Shown piece after piece: positions 23,931 to 35,806 of a stretch of DNA of 64,000 nucleotides; positions within the stretch are counted from its first letter, which is position 1; the number at the start of each line of letters is the position of its first letter. Location: NCBI RefSeq assembly GCF_003945595.2, contig NW_024104407.1, positions 558,001 to 622,000 on the forward strand, in the 5' to 3' direction. A program made the position numbers and the translations under genes. The notes under the pieces are model-generated. The model searched no databases. It saw only the letters and a list, made by a program, of their open reading frames with translations, and was not told the origin of the DNA. This DNA comes from Pipra filicauda. Lineage: Eukaryota > Chordata > Aves > Passeriformes > Pipridae.

Positions 23931-26900
23931 TATCCATGCCTTGCATAACTTTTAAAATCTGATTCAGAGCTGGCTGGAGAATATCAACAGGGTATTAAAA
24001 CAGGCAGGAAAACAAACAAACTTTTGTATGTAGCAAATCTTTGATTAGATTAAACAGGTTTATTATTTTTTCCCTGCCAACGTGAAGGAAAAGTGCGGCG
24101 TGTTCAATGGCAAACAAGAGGGTTTGCACAGTTGTGAATAACAGATGTTAGCTGATCAAAGAGGACTTAATTGTTTTGCTAAATGAGTTTCTCATAAAGC
24201 AAGTGGAAAGACGCGAAGTTTACTGCAAAAAAATTTGGACATGGTCAAATGAGTCACTCAACTGATGATATAGAAATAGCTTGGAAACTGGGCCATCAGG
24301 CGAAAACAACCTTGCATTTAGTCTAGGATAATTGCATAGACATGTCTGTAGAGGATTGATTCTGAAAAGTAGCTAAAGTAACTTCATATCTTTCCAGCCG
24401 TTAGGAAATAGATCTTGAGAGAATATTTGACTGTATGTATGTAATACAATACTCCACTTCGGTGGAAAAAAATAATCCTATTTTCTGTTATAAATAGGTA
24501 CCTTGATGCATTGTAACAAGTTTTATTCTATTCCTCCTCCTAAAAATGGAGGAAAATATCTATTTTCTTTGAAGAAAATTATACTTTTTATGTCTCCTGA
24601 AGGAAAAAGGAGAGTTTTGCAGTGGTTCAAAGTTGAAGTATCTTCAGGGTATTTCAAAATTAATTAATTTCTCTTCCTATGTTTTGCTTCCTTTCCTAAC
24701 TTGGACGCATAAAATAATGGTTATTCCATCATAAGGATGTGTAGCATTGTCATATCACCTGTTTGTATAAATCTATCTTTATTGGAGTGATTAAAATACT
24801 TTTATTTAAATAGCTTTTATTACTATTCTCTCTTAAAAGAAAAAAAATGAGTTTGGTTTTTGTTTCTATTTCAACATTTGTTCTTTATTCATAAAACGCA
24901 TTTCTCTGGAAACTACAGAGGCCAGTTAGTGGTTTATGAGTTCAAGCTGAGCTGAATATAGCTAAGCTTTGTCTTGCTTGACATTTCATCAAAAGCTTTG
25001 TTGATTTGCAATGTTTACAGACCTATTTATTGAACCTTCACAGCTTGAACTATGCCACCGAGCTTGTTGACATTGCTGAGTTTATCTCTTGGTGCTTGTG
25101 CAATTTCAGAAGAAAAGTTTAGAGCAAATGAGTTATAACAAACTTGTCACAGTTTATAAAATATGCAGTTAGGACAATGAAGTTGATCTTCTCGTTCATT
25201 GGTCATGATACATTAGAGAAGTCTGAGTAGGCTAACACAATCTCATCTGGGTAGGTGAGTGTATGTCCTTCCCTGTGATACTAAGATTTGACTGTAGCCT
25301 CTTCAGGGTTTTAAAACAGAGCTCATAAAGAGAACAAATATTTTCAGTGCATGAGACTACTTATATTTCAAAACAAAATCTGACTGTTTTGCAGCATGAA
25401 ATAACATGCTTATTGCTCTTCCATATAGATCTTATTTTGCAAGGAGTGATATACCAAATAGATGAGCAAACAGCAAATTGAATCAGAGGCTCATAAATAT
25501 CATAAAAATCATTCAGCTTTTAACAGTGAGAGCATCTCATGCTCTATGCTACTCTTCAGAACATCCTGTCTGCACAACCTCTATTTTTAGCCAATAAGAT
25601 CTATTTTGCTATATAATCTACTACTGTTACTGGATCAACAGTGCACATTATCATGGTTTTAGACACTTCTCTATAACTTGAGCAGAAATAGATCAAAGAC
25701 AGTGTTACTGCCTGGCATCTCAGCAAAAGCAACAGAAAACTATGTGCTATTTATTCAACAGCAGTAAAATGGATAGTTTAAGAAGTGATGGATTGGTTTT
25801 TCTTTTTCTTTTTTAGTTGCATGGAAGCTGTTTTCCCATGTGAACATTTTCATAGCTACCATTAACTGGGTTAACATAGTTGTTCATTCTCCTTTTAGAA
25901 CTCTGGGTATGCAGCCAGTTATAAACATCCAAAAGGGAATTTTGATAATTAAAAAAAAAAAAAAAAAAAGGAAGTTGGAGAATTTTTCCTTGTGGTTGAA
26001 TGGACTTTGATTGGCTTTTGGTTCTTTTTCAGCAATGAATGCATAAAGACGTTATGCTTTTCAAATAAAAAGTAATTGCTTATTGATTGTTGTATGCAAA
26101 TTGTATTCTAAGGCTTCAATAAGAAAAAAAATCATGGGAATATGCTGGGGGGAATATTTGCTTTGCTTAACTATTGCTGTGTTATGTAGCCTGCTGGTAT
26201 CATCTAGGTAGACTTACTAGGCTCAGATATCTTGACAGTAGAGAGCAATAAGCTCTTTCAGCCAGCAAGTCCAAGCAAGAAAATAGCGTTGGTATCTTGT
26301 TTCCTCAACTGCCTGTGCATTAGCAGATTAGCCTCCTAACCTGAATGATTGAATTTTAAAGGTGAGGAAAGCCCCAATACATTTATTAGAATATTTGTAT
26401 GAATAAATTCAAGGTGTTACCATCTGATTGAAACATGCTTATGTAAGTAGTTACAGAAAATGCCAATCAGCCTTCAGAGTTACATACAATTTCTTAACTC
26501 TGTGGAAAAAGAAACATACGTTGCAGAGAGCATTTAAATTAGCGAGAATTCATCATCAGAAATTCTATAGTTAATTGTGCTCTGTGTGCATGGGAGGGTC
26601 AGCTGAAGTCAGTCAGAATCTGCAGAACTCCAAAACTGCATGAAATATCTAAAAGTATTTGAATCTGTTTTGTAGGATCCTATCTCATAATAGTATTTCT
26701 TATTTATTTTCTATTTATCAGGCTACTATATTTCCATGCCATTTTTCAGCTTGACTTTTTTTTTTAATTTTAGAGTAGGAGTATCCTCTGATCTATTTTC
26801 CTTTTTACATAAGAATTCACCAAGAAGAAAGTCAAACTGGTGCTCTAAGGGTTGTCTGAGCTGACTCTTGTACAGTACATTTGCCACTGTTGTATATGTG
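23931..26900. other. Non-coding AT-rich stretch
   Basis: A 19-base A run sits at 25951-25969. No exon, RNA gene or repeat family was recognised. Confidence 0.6.
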
Positions 26901-26952
26901 TTCTTAATTTAGGTTCTTAATTTAAGTTCTTAATTTAGATTCTTAATTTAGG
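26901..26952. repeat. Four tandem copies of a 13-bp unit
   Basis: The unit TTCTTAATTTAGG is repeated four times head to tail (26901, 26914, 26927, 26940). The copies differ only in their last two bases (GG, AG, GA, GG). It is a small, little-diverged minisatellite. Confidence 0.95.
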
Positions 26953-29900
26953 ACTCCTTAGACAGTAAGACTAGTCTTTTTCTACCTGAAGTTTTCTTGT
27001 GATCATACTGGAAAGCACTGGGATTAAGGGCAGTATTAGATTCCAAGTAAAACAATCTTCTGTAAAAATATACTGTTGAGGACCCCACATACGTCATATG
27101 TGTAACACTGATCAGGTTAGGACTTAAATCTAGATGGCTCTGTGAGGTATATTTAAAAAAAAAAAAAAAAAGAAAAATGTGGATTTTTCTCTTTACTGTG
27201 TTCTGAACAGAATAAAGAATTTAAGAATTAGGAAACGTTACTTAAGTTTTATGAAGCCAATCTTAAGTAATCTGTATTTCATTATCATAAATGTATAATT
27301 CTCAAATGCACTGTTCAGCTTTGGTCACAACTCAGCCCTGCGTTTTTAGGGTACTTGATGTGTTCAACAACCACTTATTTTGTGGCAGATAGAGAGTATC
27401 CGTTTGAATACTCATCACAGGAATAACCATTCCTACCAAATCAAAGGGAATTTGCTGTAAGCAGTCCAAGATGTGTTTTACTGCAGTTCATTTAGTAGCT
27501 AAATGTAGTGATGAGAGATGTAAACAGGGTTTCAGGGGAAAATATTGTGGGGTTTGCTGTCAAATCCTCATCCACAGAGTAGGATGCCCATTCCATGAAA
27601 CACGATTTTAAAGTAAGGACTATATGGCATGTTAGAAAGTATCAGTTCAGATAGTCATGTCGTAAATACAAGCATGGTCAGTGCAGAGCTGAGGTGAAAG
27701 GCTAATGTGTTGCTACTGAAGTATCTTCTTTGAGACAGTAATGAAAAGGTCAAACTATCATTTTATCATTGAAAAGTAAGAGATAGTCAAGGATATACTT
27801 TAGTAACTTTTTTTTTCTTCCCCTCAAAATTTCCTCTGTGTATGGAAATCTATTTAAAAAGTTCACTTCCATTAAAAAAAAAAAAGTGTTCTTTCATGGA
27901 CATATTTGACAGAACATAGAGTGATGCTGATAATTAATTATTTTAGGACTGTAGTCTCAGTCAAGGGAAAGAAAGGCACTTTCTCCAATATTTTATTTCT
28001 TGCAGATAAAACTTAATCATCCTAACAGAGTCAGTGGAGTATTGTTGATTTCCTGATTCGGAGGAAGTTGTGGGATAAGGGGGAGTGAGCAAGATTCTTG
28101 AGGGAAATGTACAATAAAATTATCGAAATAAATAATTGGAGTTTGAATTCTCTGACTTCCTCTGTGTTATAGAAAGCATGGAAGGGACAAGAAACTTCAA
28201 AACCAAACCAATAGTTTCTCTGACTTTTCTGACAGAGATTACTGTGTTCAGCCAATTTGCCATCATGCCAGTTTTATTCTATTGAAGTGAATAACGGCAC
28301 AAGTTCTGTTTTGGGCAGTACTTAAAATGTAAATGCTTCAGGCAGAGGCCATTCTTTCAGAAGACATCAAGCTCCCTAAGTTCTAGTAGAAAGTGAAAAC
28401 ATTATGAATAATGCAACATACAGTTTAGAAAAGAATAGCTGTTTCAAAATCCTGCTTCGTGCAAACTGATAAGGATAGGATGGACTACGGAAACTTGACT
28501 ATCATATGTAAAATGAATACATAGTTTTCCAGGGTGGTTACAAAGCAAGTTGGTTGTGAATCTGCTGACGACTAGCCCAAGCATATAAGATTCATTTAAT
28601 TGTTTGGTGAGATTATTTTTATGAAACTTTTTAAAGTGTACATTACTTTTTTGCTGACCTTTGCCATGTGTGCCCTTAAATAAAGACACATTTTTCCTTT
28701 AGGATGGTCAGCTTGTAGACTTTACATAGTTATACTATATTAATGTCATGGTTTTGAGATGTTTATTTTTTTTGCTAAGAACCATGGTCAGTGGAAGATC
28801 TCTTGTACTTCAAGACTAGTCTAGAAGTATGCTATTCATTAAAAAAAAAATAATAATTTTTCGTTGTTTTTTTTTTTCTTGCCAGGACTGGCAAAACCTG
28901 TTGATTTTGAGAACACAAACGTAAAGCCTCTTTGTTCATTCAGGATTTTGTTCTGAGAAGGTAGTGCTAGGTCACAGGATGCTATGTTTAGAGGCAGGTT
29001 TCTGGGTTAATCTCTACATTTATAATATTGTCTAATTTTGTTTATCTTTCTTATACATGCTTCCTGACTGAAGCAAACTAACAAGAAAGGATGTGTACAT
29101 CAGTGAAGAGATAAAAGCCCATGCCTGTTGAGATTTATTTTTCTTTTCATCTGAGAGTGTCCCTAGACATTTAGAAATTAAGTAAAATAATCCTTGGAAG
29201 AATTAATTGTGTTCTAGAAAAGATTGAAGGCATACACATACTTTGGGAAGGGGGTCTCAATTTGATGGTATGATTGATGAAGTGTTGCGTGTAGACAGGA
29301 GTATTAGTAATTACTGGAGCTAGTATATAGCCCCTTAGCCCTGCTCACTAGTGACTTGCATCAAATCCATGGTTAGAATTCCTGTCTTTCTGAATGATGC
29401 AGGTAATTCAGGTACTATGCTTTTACCATTTACCTATACACTACATATAGTGTGGTTTTTGGCTCTCCTAGATTCAAAGCTTTAAGCAAAAATCTTAATC
29501 TGATTAGTTCCTTGTTAAAATAGTCTGTCTGGTGCTCCTGGTCAGAATGGCAAGCTCCAGGCAGCTGCTCTGAGCAGCTGTAAATTGGATCACCATGTCA
29601 GTGGCTGGTCTGGCATTTTCTCTCTCCCATGTCCTCCCCCTCTCCCGTTCCCCAACAAAGGCCTGCATTGGCTGGGCAGAGGTGTCTGAGGATGCTTCTC
29701 AGTTGCCAACAAGTTAGAGCTGCCTGTGACAAAGTCCCTCCAGTCCATGGTTTGGGACAGGCCTTTGCTGCCTGGCACAGTTGAACTGAAGGGGTGGATG
29801 TGGCTGTGGCAGATTAAGAACCACACAGAATTTCCCTGGAGTCATGCTCCTCTCATATTGGGGCTTCTCCAGCAACAAAATTAAATTTTATGTTAGTATG

Positions 29901-31014
29901 AGAAGAAAATAATTCACTTTATCCTTCACCTTTGGAAAGGGGAAACTAAATCTTGGTTATATTTCTGAGAATCTTTTGAGTCAGCTTGTTCAGCCCTCAT
30001 ATAGAGCTGAAGACTTTAAAGCCATATCTAGTTACTTTATTTTTTGTGGCTTTTTCTTTGCCTACAGGGCTGATTTTTCTGAGCAGTGAGTTCCCCAACT
30101 TACTAGAGTCATATTTTATCATCTTGATGAAATTTCCACAATCTCAGAGAGCTTTGCTGCATATCTAATTCAAACCTTGTTAGTGTACTGCATTGCACTT
30201 AGCTGTACATGTGTCAACAGAGGTCTGTGATGAAAGGAGATCCAAGGAACAGTGTTCTCAAAGATGTCATTAAGATCACTATGGGGTATGTTTGCAGTAG
30301 AGTGACAATGCAGTCCTTTTACATTTTACTTCTTAACTATTTATGAAGCACAGCAGGTAAAATTTTGTAACATTTTGTACTGCAGTGATGTAACTTGAAA
30401 TGTAGTACTTGGGAAATATGAGCAAGCTCTTCAGGGTCAAACAATTGAATTTGCTAGATTTCTAGCTTGTTTTCTGTTTCAAACGGATTGACACAATTGA
30501 TTCTCAATTGATTTACAACTGATTTGCCTTATAGCAAAAGGAATCAGGGAGAGAAATATCACTTGAGGTAAACCGCCTGTTGTGATCATTTGAATTATTA
30601 AAATACTTGTCAATACTAATCCTTCACAAGTAGTAAGTTTCATCTTCCCTTAACAGCACAGTAGATGTTCTAGTGATCTGTAGTGAGAGCTGTCAAGTCA
30701 TCAGATGTATTTTACAGAAGTAGGAGTATTTTAAAAAATCGTAAAACGTTTTTTGGCTATAAGAAGTATTTTTCCATCATTATTCGAAAATTGATAAAAA
30801 GAATGTATTGACAAGAATGAATACCATTTATAGAGTTTTAGAAGCATAGCAAAATTGTGTCATGAACATGGATATACAGCACACCATCAGAAAGTGTTGC
30901 CTCCTCTCAAGTCAGCTCTCCTGAGACCTACCTGGCATGCAGTCTCTACCTGTGGCTTTCCCTTTAGGCACAGAGGTACTGGAGTAAGTGTAGAGCAGGG
31001 GTACCTGAATGCTT
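26953..31014. other. Non-coding stretch with one GC-richer block
   Basis: There is a 17-base A run at 27155-27171. A T-rich tract followed by CTTGCCAG at 28885 and GTAAAG at 28921 gives a possible but very short acceptor/donor pair. A block at about 29525-29840 is visibly GC-richer than its surroundings and pyrimidine-rich in part, but I could not assign it to a family or a gene. Nothing else was recognised. Confidence 0.55.
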
Positions 31015-31412
31015 GTGGGCTGGAGCACATGGCATGGAGGAGCTGGGTTTATTCACCTTTCAGATCAAGGCTGTGTGAGAGGGATTGTCATATACAACTA
31101 CCTGGCTGGAAGTTTGGAGAGAAGAGAGAGACAGAAGCTTCTAAAGGTGCATGGCAGTAGGACAATAGGCAAGGGATGTGGTTTGGAAAGAGGGAAATTC
31201 AGGCCTGATATGATGAAAACTTGTTCTCAGTGATTGGTCACCTGAATGGGTTGTACAGAGACATTGTGGGATCTCCACTGTTGGAGATGGTCAAAACCCA
31301 GTTGAGCATACCATTGAAAAATCTGCTCTTGCTGACCCTCCTCTGGCTATGGAACTTGGACAAGGAGACATTGGGAGGTCCCTTCCAGACTCAGCTGTTC
31401 AGTAGTTCTAGC
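31015..31412 (+). mobile_element. Old, diverged CR1 LINE fragment
   Basis: The order of CR1 blocks is retained: 'GGGCTGGAGCACATGG', 'GAGCTGGGTTTATTCACC', the segment before the 3' UTR with 'CCACTGTTGGAGATGGTCAA', then 'GGGAGGTCCCTTCCAGACTC' near the end. Many substitutions and the loss of the terminal octamers show that it is older than the copies at 43.5-44.6 kb. Confidence 0.82.
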
Positions 31413-31444
31413 TATAGTGTTCATATTTTAACATTGCATAGTAC

Positions 31445-31513
31445 TTTTTTTTTTTTTTAAATGTCACTTTGGTTTTTTTGGGATTTTTTTTGGTGGTTTT
31501 GGGTTTTTTTTTA
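31445..31513. repeat. T/G-rich low-complexity tract
   Basis: Long T runs are separated by GG and GGG, directly after the old CR1. Same class as the tract at 3357. Confidence 0.88.
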
Positions 31514-34500
31514 TTATGAATGCAGATTCTTATAGAATCAACTGTCTTTTTAGGAATCAGATCTATTCCAGGACTGAGTGAAGACAATTGTGATAGAAAA
31601 ATCACTGAAAATTAAATAGCTCTGGCTAAATCTTGTTATGATAGTGCAATGATTGTTAATTGATTTGTTTGTTTGCTTGTTTGTTTTTTAAAGAAGTTAA
31701 TGACATTTGCATCCCAGACAAATTTTGAAGCAGAATTTTTAGAACTGGGGAAGAAAGGAAAGTAATTATGAATTATTTTTCAAATTCCGTGATTGCCTAC
31801 TGTTGCCACTTTGCACAGGTAGCAAATTTAAATTTCATCAAAGTGTATATAAGAGAGGACGGAGAGCATGGAAGTGTGTAGTAAATCTTTATGTGCAAGG
31901 TCAGACATCATTGATCTGTATTATGTTGAACCTTTGAAGCTTAAGCCAGATCTGAATCCTGAGCAGAGCATTTTTGTAAGAGACATGCTTTGAAAGAAAT
32001 CTGTTACTAAAGTCTTCATCTTTTAGTTTTAGTTTCTTAGCAGCTGCTCCTTAGTCTATCTAATTGCATTATAATGGCTTTATGCTGCAGCAGATGCTAA
32101 AGAGATAACATTTTTCTTTCCTGGATAGCAGTGCAGTCTCTATATTTGGAATTCCGTTTTGTGGTTATCTCAGTGACAGGCTATGGTACAAGCAAGCCAC
32201 AGGTACTGGATTCTGATTTTATAATAAATAAAATCAAATCAATTTAAACTTTCTTGAGAAATAGAAGATCTCTTTAATTGACAGAATTTTGTAAGTGATT
32301 TAATTTATAAGTATTCAATCTTTGTTCTAAGAGCAAGAGTAATGATTTATGTCCCATTATTACTGGTGTTTCCTATAATGTACAAGCTTGTTTCCTTTCC
32401 TGTTTATCAGTCTTTACTACTGTGTTCTTTCTATGTGCTTAGCTAGACCTGTGCAGTGGTCTAATTTGTTATGTTGCATGGAATAAGGCTTTATGAGCAG
32501 GAAGCAATCTGTCTTTATGCCTAATTGCAGAGGCAATCATAACTTATGAAGGCTGCAATCAAGTTGTGAGTTTCCTCATCTGTCTTTGCCAGGATATTAT
32601 TTATAAGGAAAAAAAAAAAAGAGAGAAAAAGAAAAGAAAAAGAATTAAGGATGTTGTTGCACTTTCAGTTAGTACACATTTAGTGTAATTTAAGAAGCTT
32701 ACTTCCTTTCATGTGTGATTGTTCTATGTGGCCTTTTTTGGGAACAAAGTAACATCACAGCAGTTTACTTTAAAAGCTTGAAAGCGATCTTTAAATTTGA
32801 AAATTAAAAACTAATTTTTACTAAACAGAATTCTTAAATTAATAATCACCTGCTATTAAAATATCAGCAGATAGCGTCTTGGCCATCTAATTATTTTATA
32901 ACTTATTATATAGCTCATTCAAAGTATAATTTATTAATTCATGTATTGCTTTCTTTTCTGCAGAAGTAGTGCATTAGATTAATTTGTAATTACAATTAGG
33001 ATGTATCTGACTGTATTACAAGGAAAAAAGTAGTAAATGTTAACACTGAAATATTTTTGTCTGCTCCCTGATATGCTGATTTGGGGCTATCAGACTCAGT
33101 ATTACGTGGAATTTTAACTTGTTCTTGTAACCCTAACTTTAAAACCTTTCAAAGGGCATCGTGTATGTCTGAAGAATGGGAGGGGAGGTGTTATGTTTTC
33201 TTTTAAAATACTTGTTTACTGAAGAGTGGTGGGTTTAAAAGCATATTGAATATTTACAGAATACATTTTCTGATAGTGGGGAAGAGGAAAAAAGGCAAGG
33301 AAAGAGCAAGCGAACAAGCAAAATACATATATTTGTACATGAGTAAACCCTCCCCGAAGAGATACAAACTTTTTTTTACCTATAAAACACAAATAATTTC
33401 AATATGCCTTATGTCGTACCTTTCTTGTGATCAGTAAAATAATTTATCGTTTCTCCCCATGAATTGACTAGCCTACAGTTAGATGCTGTGAACAGCCCTC
33501 ATCTGTCATGAAGGAGAATTCCCTCCTGCTATTAGTAACTGTCAACATGCATGATTGTTTCTGCACTGAAAGTCTTGGTAGAGTTCCTCATTAATTAGTT
33601 TGTGTACAAACATGACTACCTCTGCCAGTGGAAGTAATGGGATGCCATTAAAGGTAAAGCCAGAGAAAATCTGACTAAAGTAGATGAATCTTCATTACAG
33701 CCTCACCATATGACCTTTATCAACATCTCAAGCTTCATTACACACACAAGGTTGTTGCCTCAGATTTGTAGTGATAGTTTCAAATGCTCATTTTTCAATT
33801 ATGTGGATATGCAGTTCATTTTCTTCCCCTTAATTCTACTTTTCACCAGAATTTATTCTGCATGTTTCAGAAGTTCCTTTGCATAACCAAAGAGTGAGAA
33901 GTCACACTGATATATAAATGTGTGTGATAGTGTGCAACTAATCTTTCTAAACTTCAAGTGGGCAAATAGTGTAATAACTAGTGGATTTTCATAGTTGGTT
34001 TTTAAATTTTAAAGGTCCCATACCTTTTCTTTGCATGGACTCTGACAGGTGTTCTCCTTGGCGCAGTGCAAAAGAGAAAGAAAACTATTTCCTTCAGGAA
34101 GAGTAAATAGTTTGACTGAGGCAAGTGTCAATGTAATGTCATGGTTCTTAGGTCAGTATTTCCTTCAAGTAATGGGCGTCCATCATTGCTATTTAAAAGG
34201 TTACCTTGATAACCCCAAGGGGAAGTTGTCTGGTAGGTTTTGATGACCTGTATTAAGCTGTAGGAGTTACTAAGAAACTGGATGCTGCTCATACCTGGGA
34301 GTGCTTGTTTCAGTGTGATTTTTGCAAAAGTCACTTTCCACTCACTTTCCACAGTTTTTTCCTGTACCATGCCACCTGATAAGTCCTTGTTTTCTGGATG
34401 TTTTTAGCTTAGCAGGATACTGTGAGTTATTTCACTGATGATAGTCCTCAGACAATTCTTTTAACTGAGATTTTCCTCTATCTGAGATGTAGACCTGAGT

Positions 34501-35772
34501 GCAAACATGTCCTAATTCCACCTTTCTTTGGAACTGGACCTATGGTGCCTGGTCCTATGACATCCACTGTGATGCAGAGAAGTTGGGAGTAAATTAGTCA
34601 ATGCCTTGTTGACCGTAGAGTGAGTGACCAACATGAGTTACTTCCCCATTTCTCTGTCCTTGTGTGGTGGTTGTTTGCAGCATGATACACGTGGCTTCCA
34701 GAGACCTGCCTAAGCTCAGTGAGCTAATTCTTTCGTTCATCTCCATTGTAATGATACTTGTATTAGGCGGGGGTCACATAAGTGCTTGTCCTGATTAACT
34801 GCAGTGTTAGAATAAGAAAGCAGTGCAGAATAAATCCCAGACAGATTGAGGCAAAGGAACTATGTCTGGGAATCTCCAGATTGGTTCAAATTCCTAGTCA
34901 GGCATAGATAACATCCTTAGATCCTGCTCATTGGGTGAGTGGGTGTGGCTATTTACACCAAAGCAAAAGATCTATTAAAAAGAAAAGATCATATTGGGGT
35001 GGGAGAGGGTTTCTTGTTTGGGTTTTGTTTTGAATGGGTGGACGGTGTTTCCTTTTGTGGATTTTTTTTCTTGGTCAACTGGAAGGGAAAGGGGAACACT
35101 AGGTTGTGTCAGTTATGTTGCAGGAGGGATCTGCTCGTTCCTTTTATGGGAAGGGTGAAGGCAAATTGCTGCTTCTGAGTGGCAGTCAAATTCTGAGCAT
35201 TGCTGACATCCATGGTTCCTTGAAGCTGAGATTCAGACAACCCTGGGTGGAAAGAACCCTCCTCATGAAAGAAGCAACCAAAATGTGCAGATAAGGAGGC
35301 TTCTGGAAGTTCTGGAGAAGTAGCTGTGACACGGTGGTTACAGAATGAGTCATGTTGGCCTCTATTAGACTTACAGCAGTTTTGTGCATGCTGCAGGATG
35401 AGATCCAGCAGTGTTGTGACCCACCTGGTGATGCTACAGCTGTAGGGATTCCACACTGTGTACTATGCTGAACTTGACAGTGCTAATGAAAGTGTCAGGG
35501 GATAGAAAGAAGATTGGAGCTCCACAGGATCTTGCCAGGATATTTGTGCTGGTGGTCAGGAAGAGCCCAGTGGTCCTGGATCATAAACAGTCTTTTTAAT
35601 TTTAGAACAAGAGTCTTAATCGTTCCTAAAAAAAGCTAAAGGGCAAGACTTAGTGGAAAGCTCTTCCAGTATAGCTGTACATAATTCTTTTTTGTGATTC
35701 CCCTCCAAGGGTTTCTGTTCATTCTACCATTAGTCAAGCTGATAAGATTGGTCCTCAGTCAAATCTCCTTGT
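31514..35772. other. Non-coding stretch, no gene recognised
   Basis: A polypurine tract (A runs with G) covers about 32607-32645. The interval at 34490-35600 is less AT-rich than its surroundings and holds overlapping short frames on both strands, but no domain or repeat family was recognised. Confidence 0.58.
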
Positions 35773-35806
35773 AATGCACATACTTTCGAAGTATGTGCAT
35801 TTTTTC
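35773..35806 (+). other. Perfect 13-bp inverted repeat followed by a T run
   Basis: The left arm AATGCACATACTT (35773-35785) and right arm AAGTATGTGCATT (35789-35801) are exact reverse complements around a 3-base centre (TCG). The T run continues to 35806. The stem is too short for a typical pre-microRNA. Hairpin plus T run is the shape of a Pol III stop or a transposon end, but no promoter boxes or partner end were seen nearby. Confidence 0.85.
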
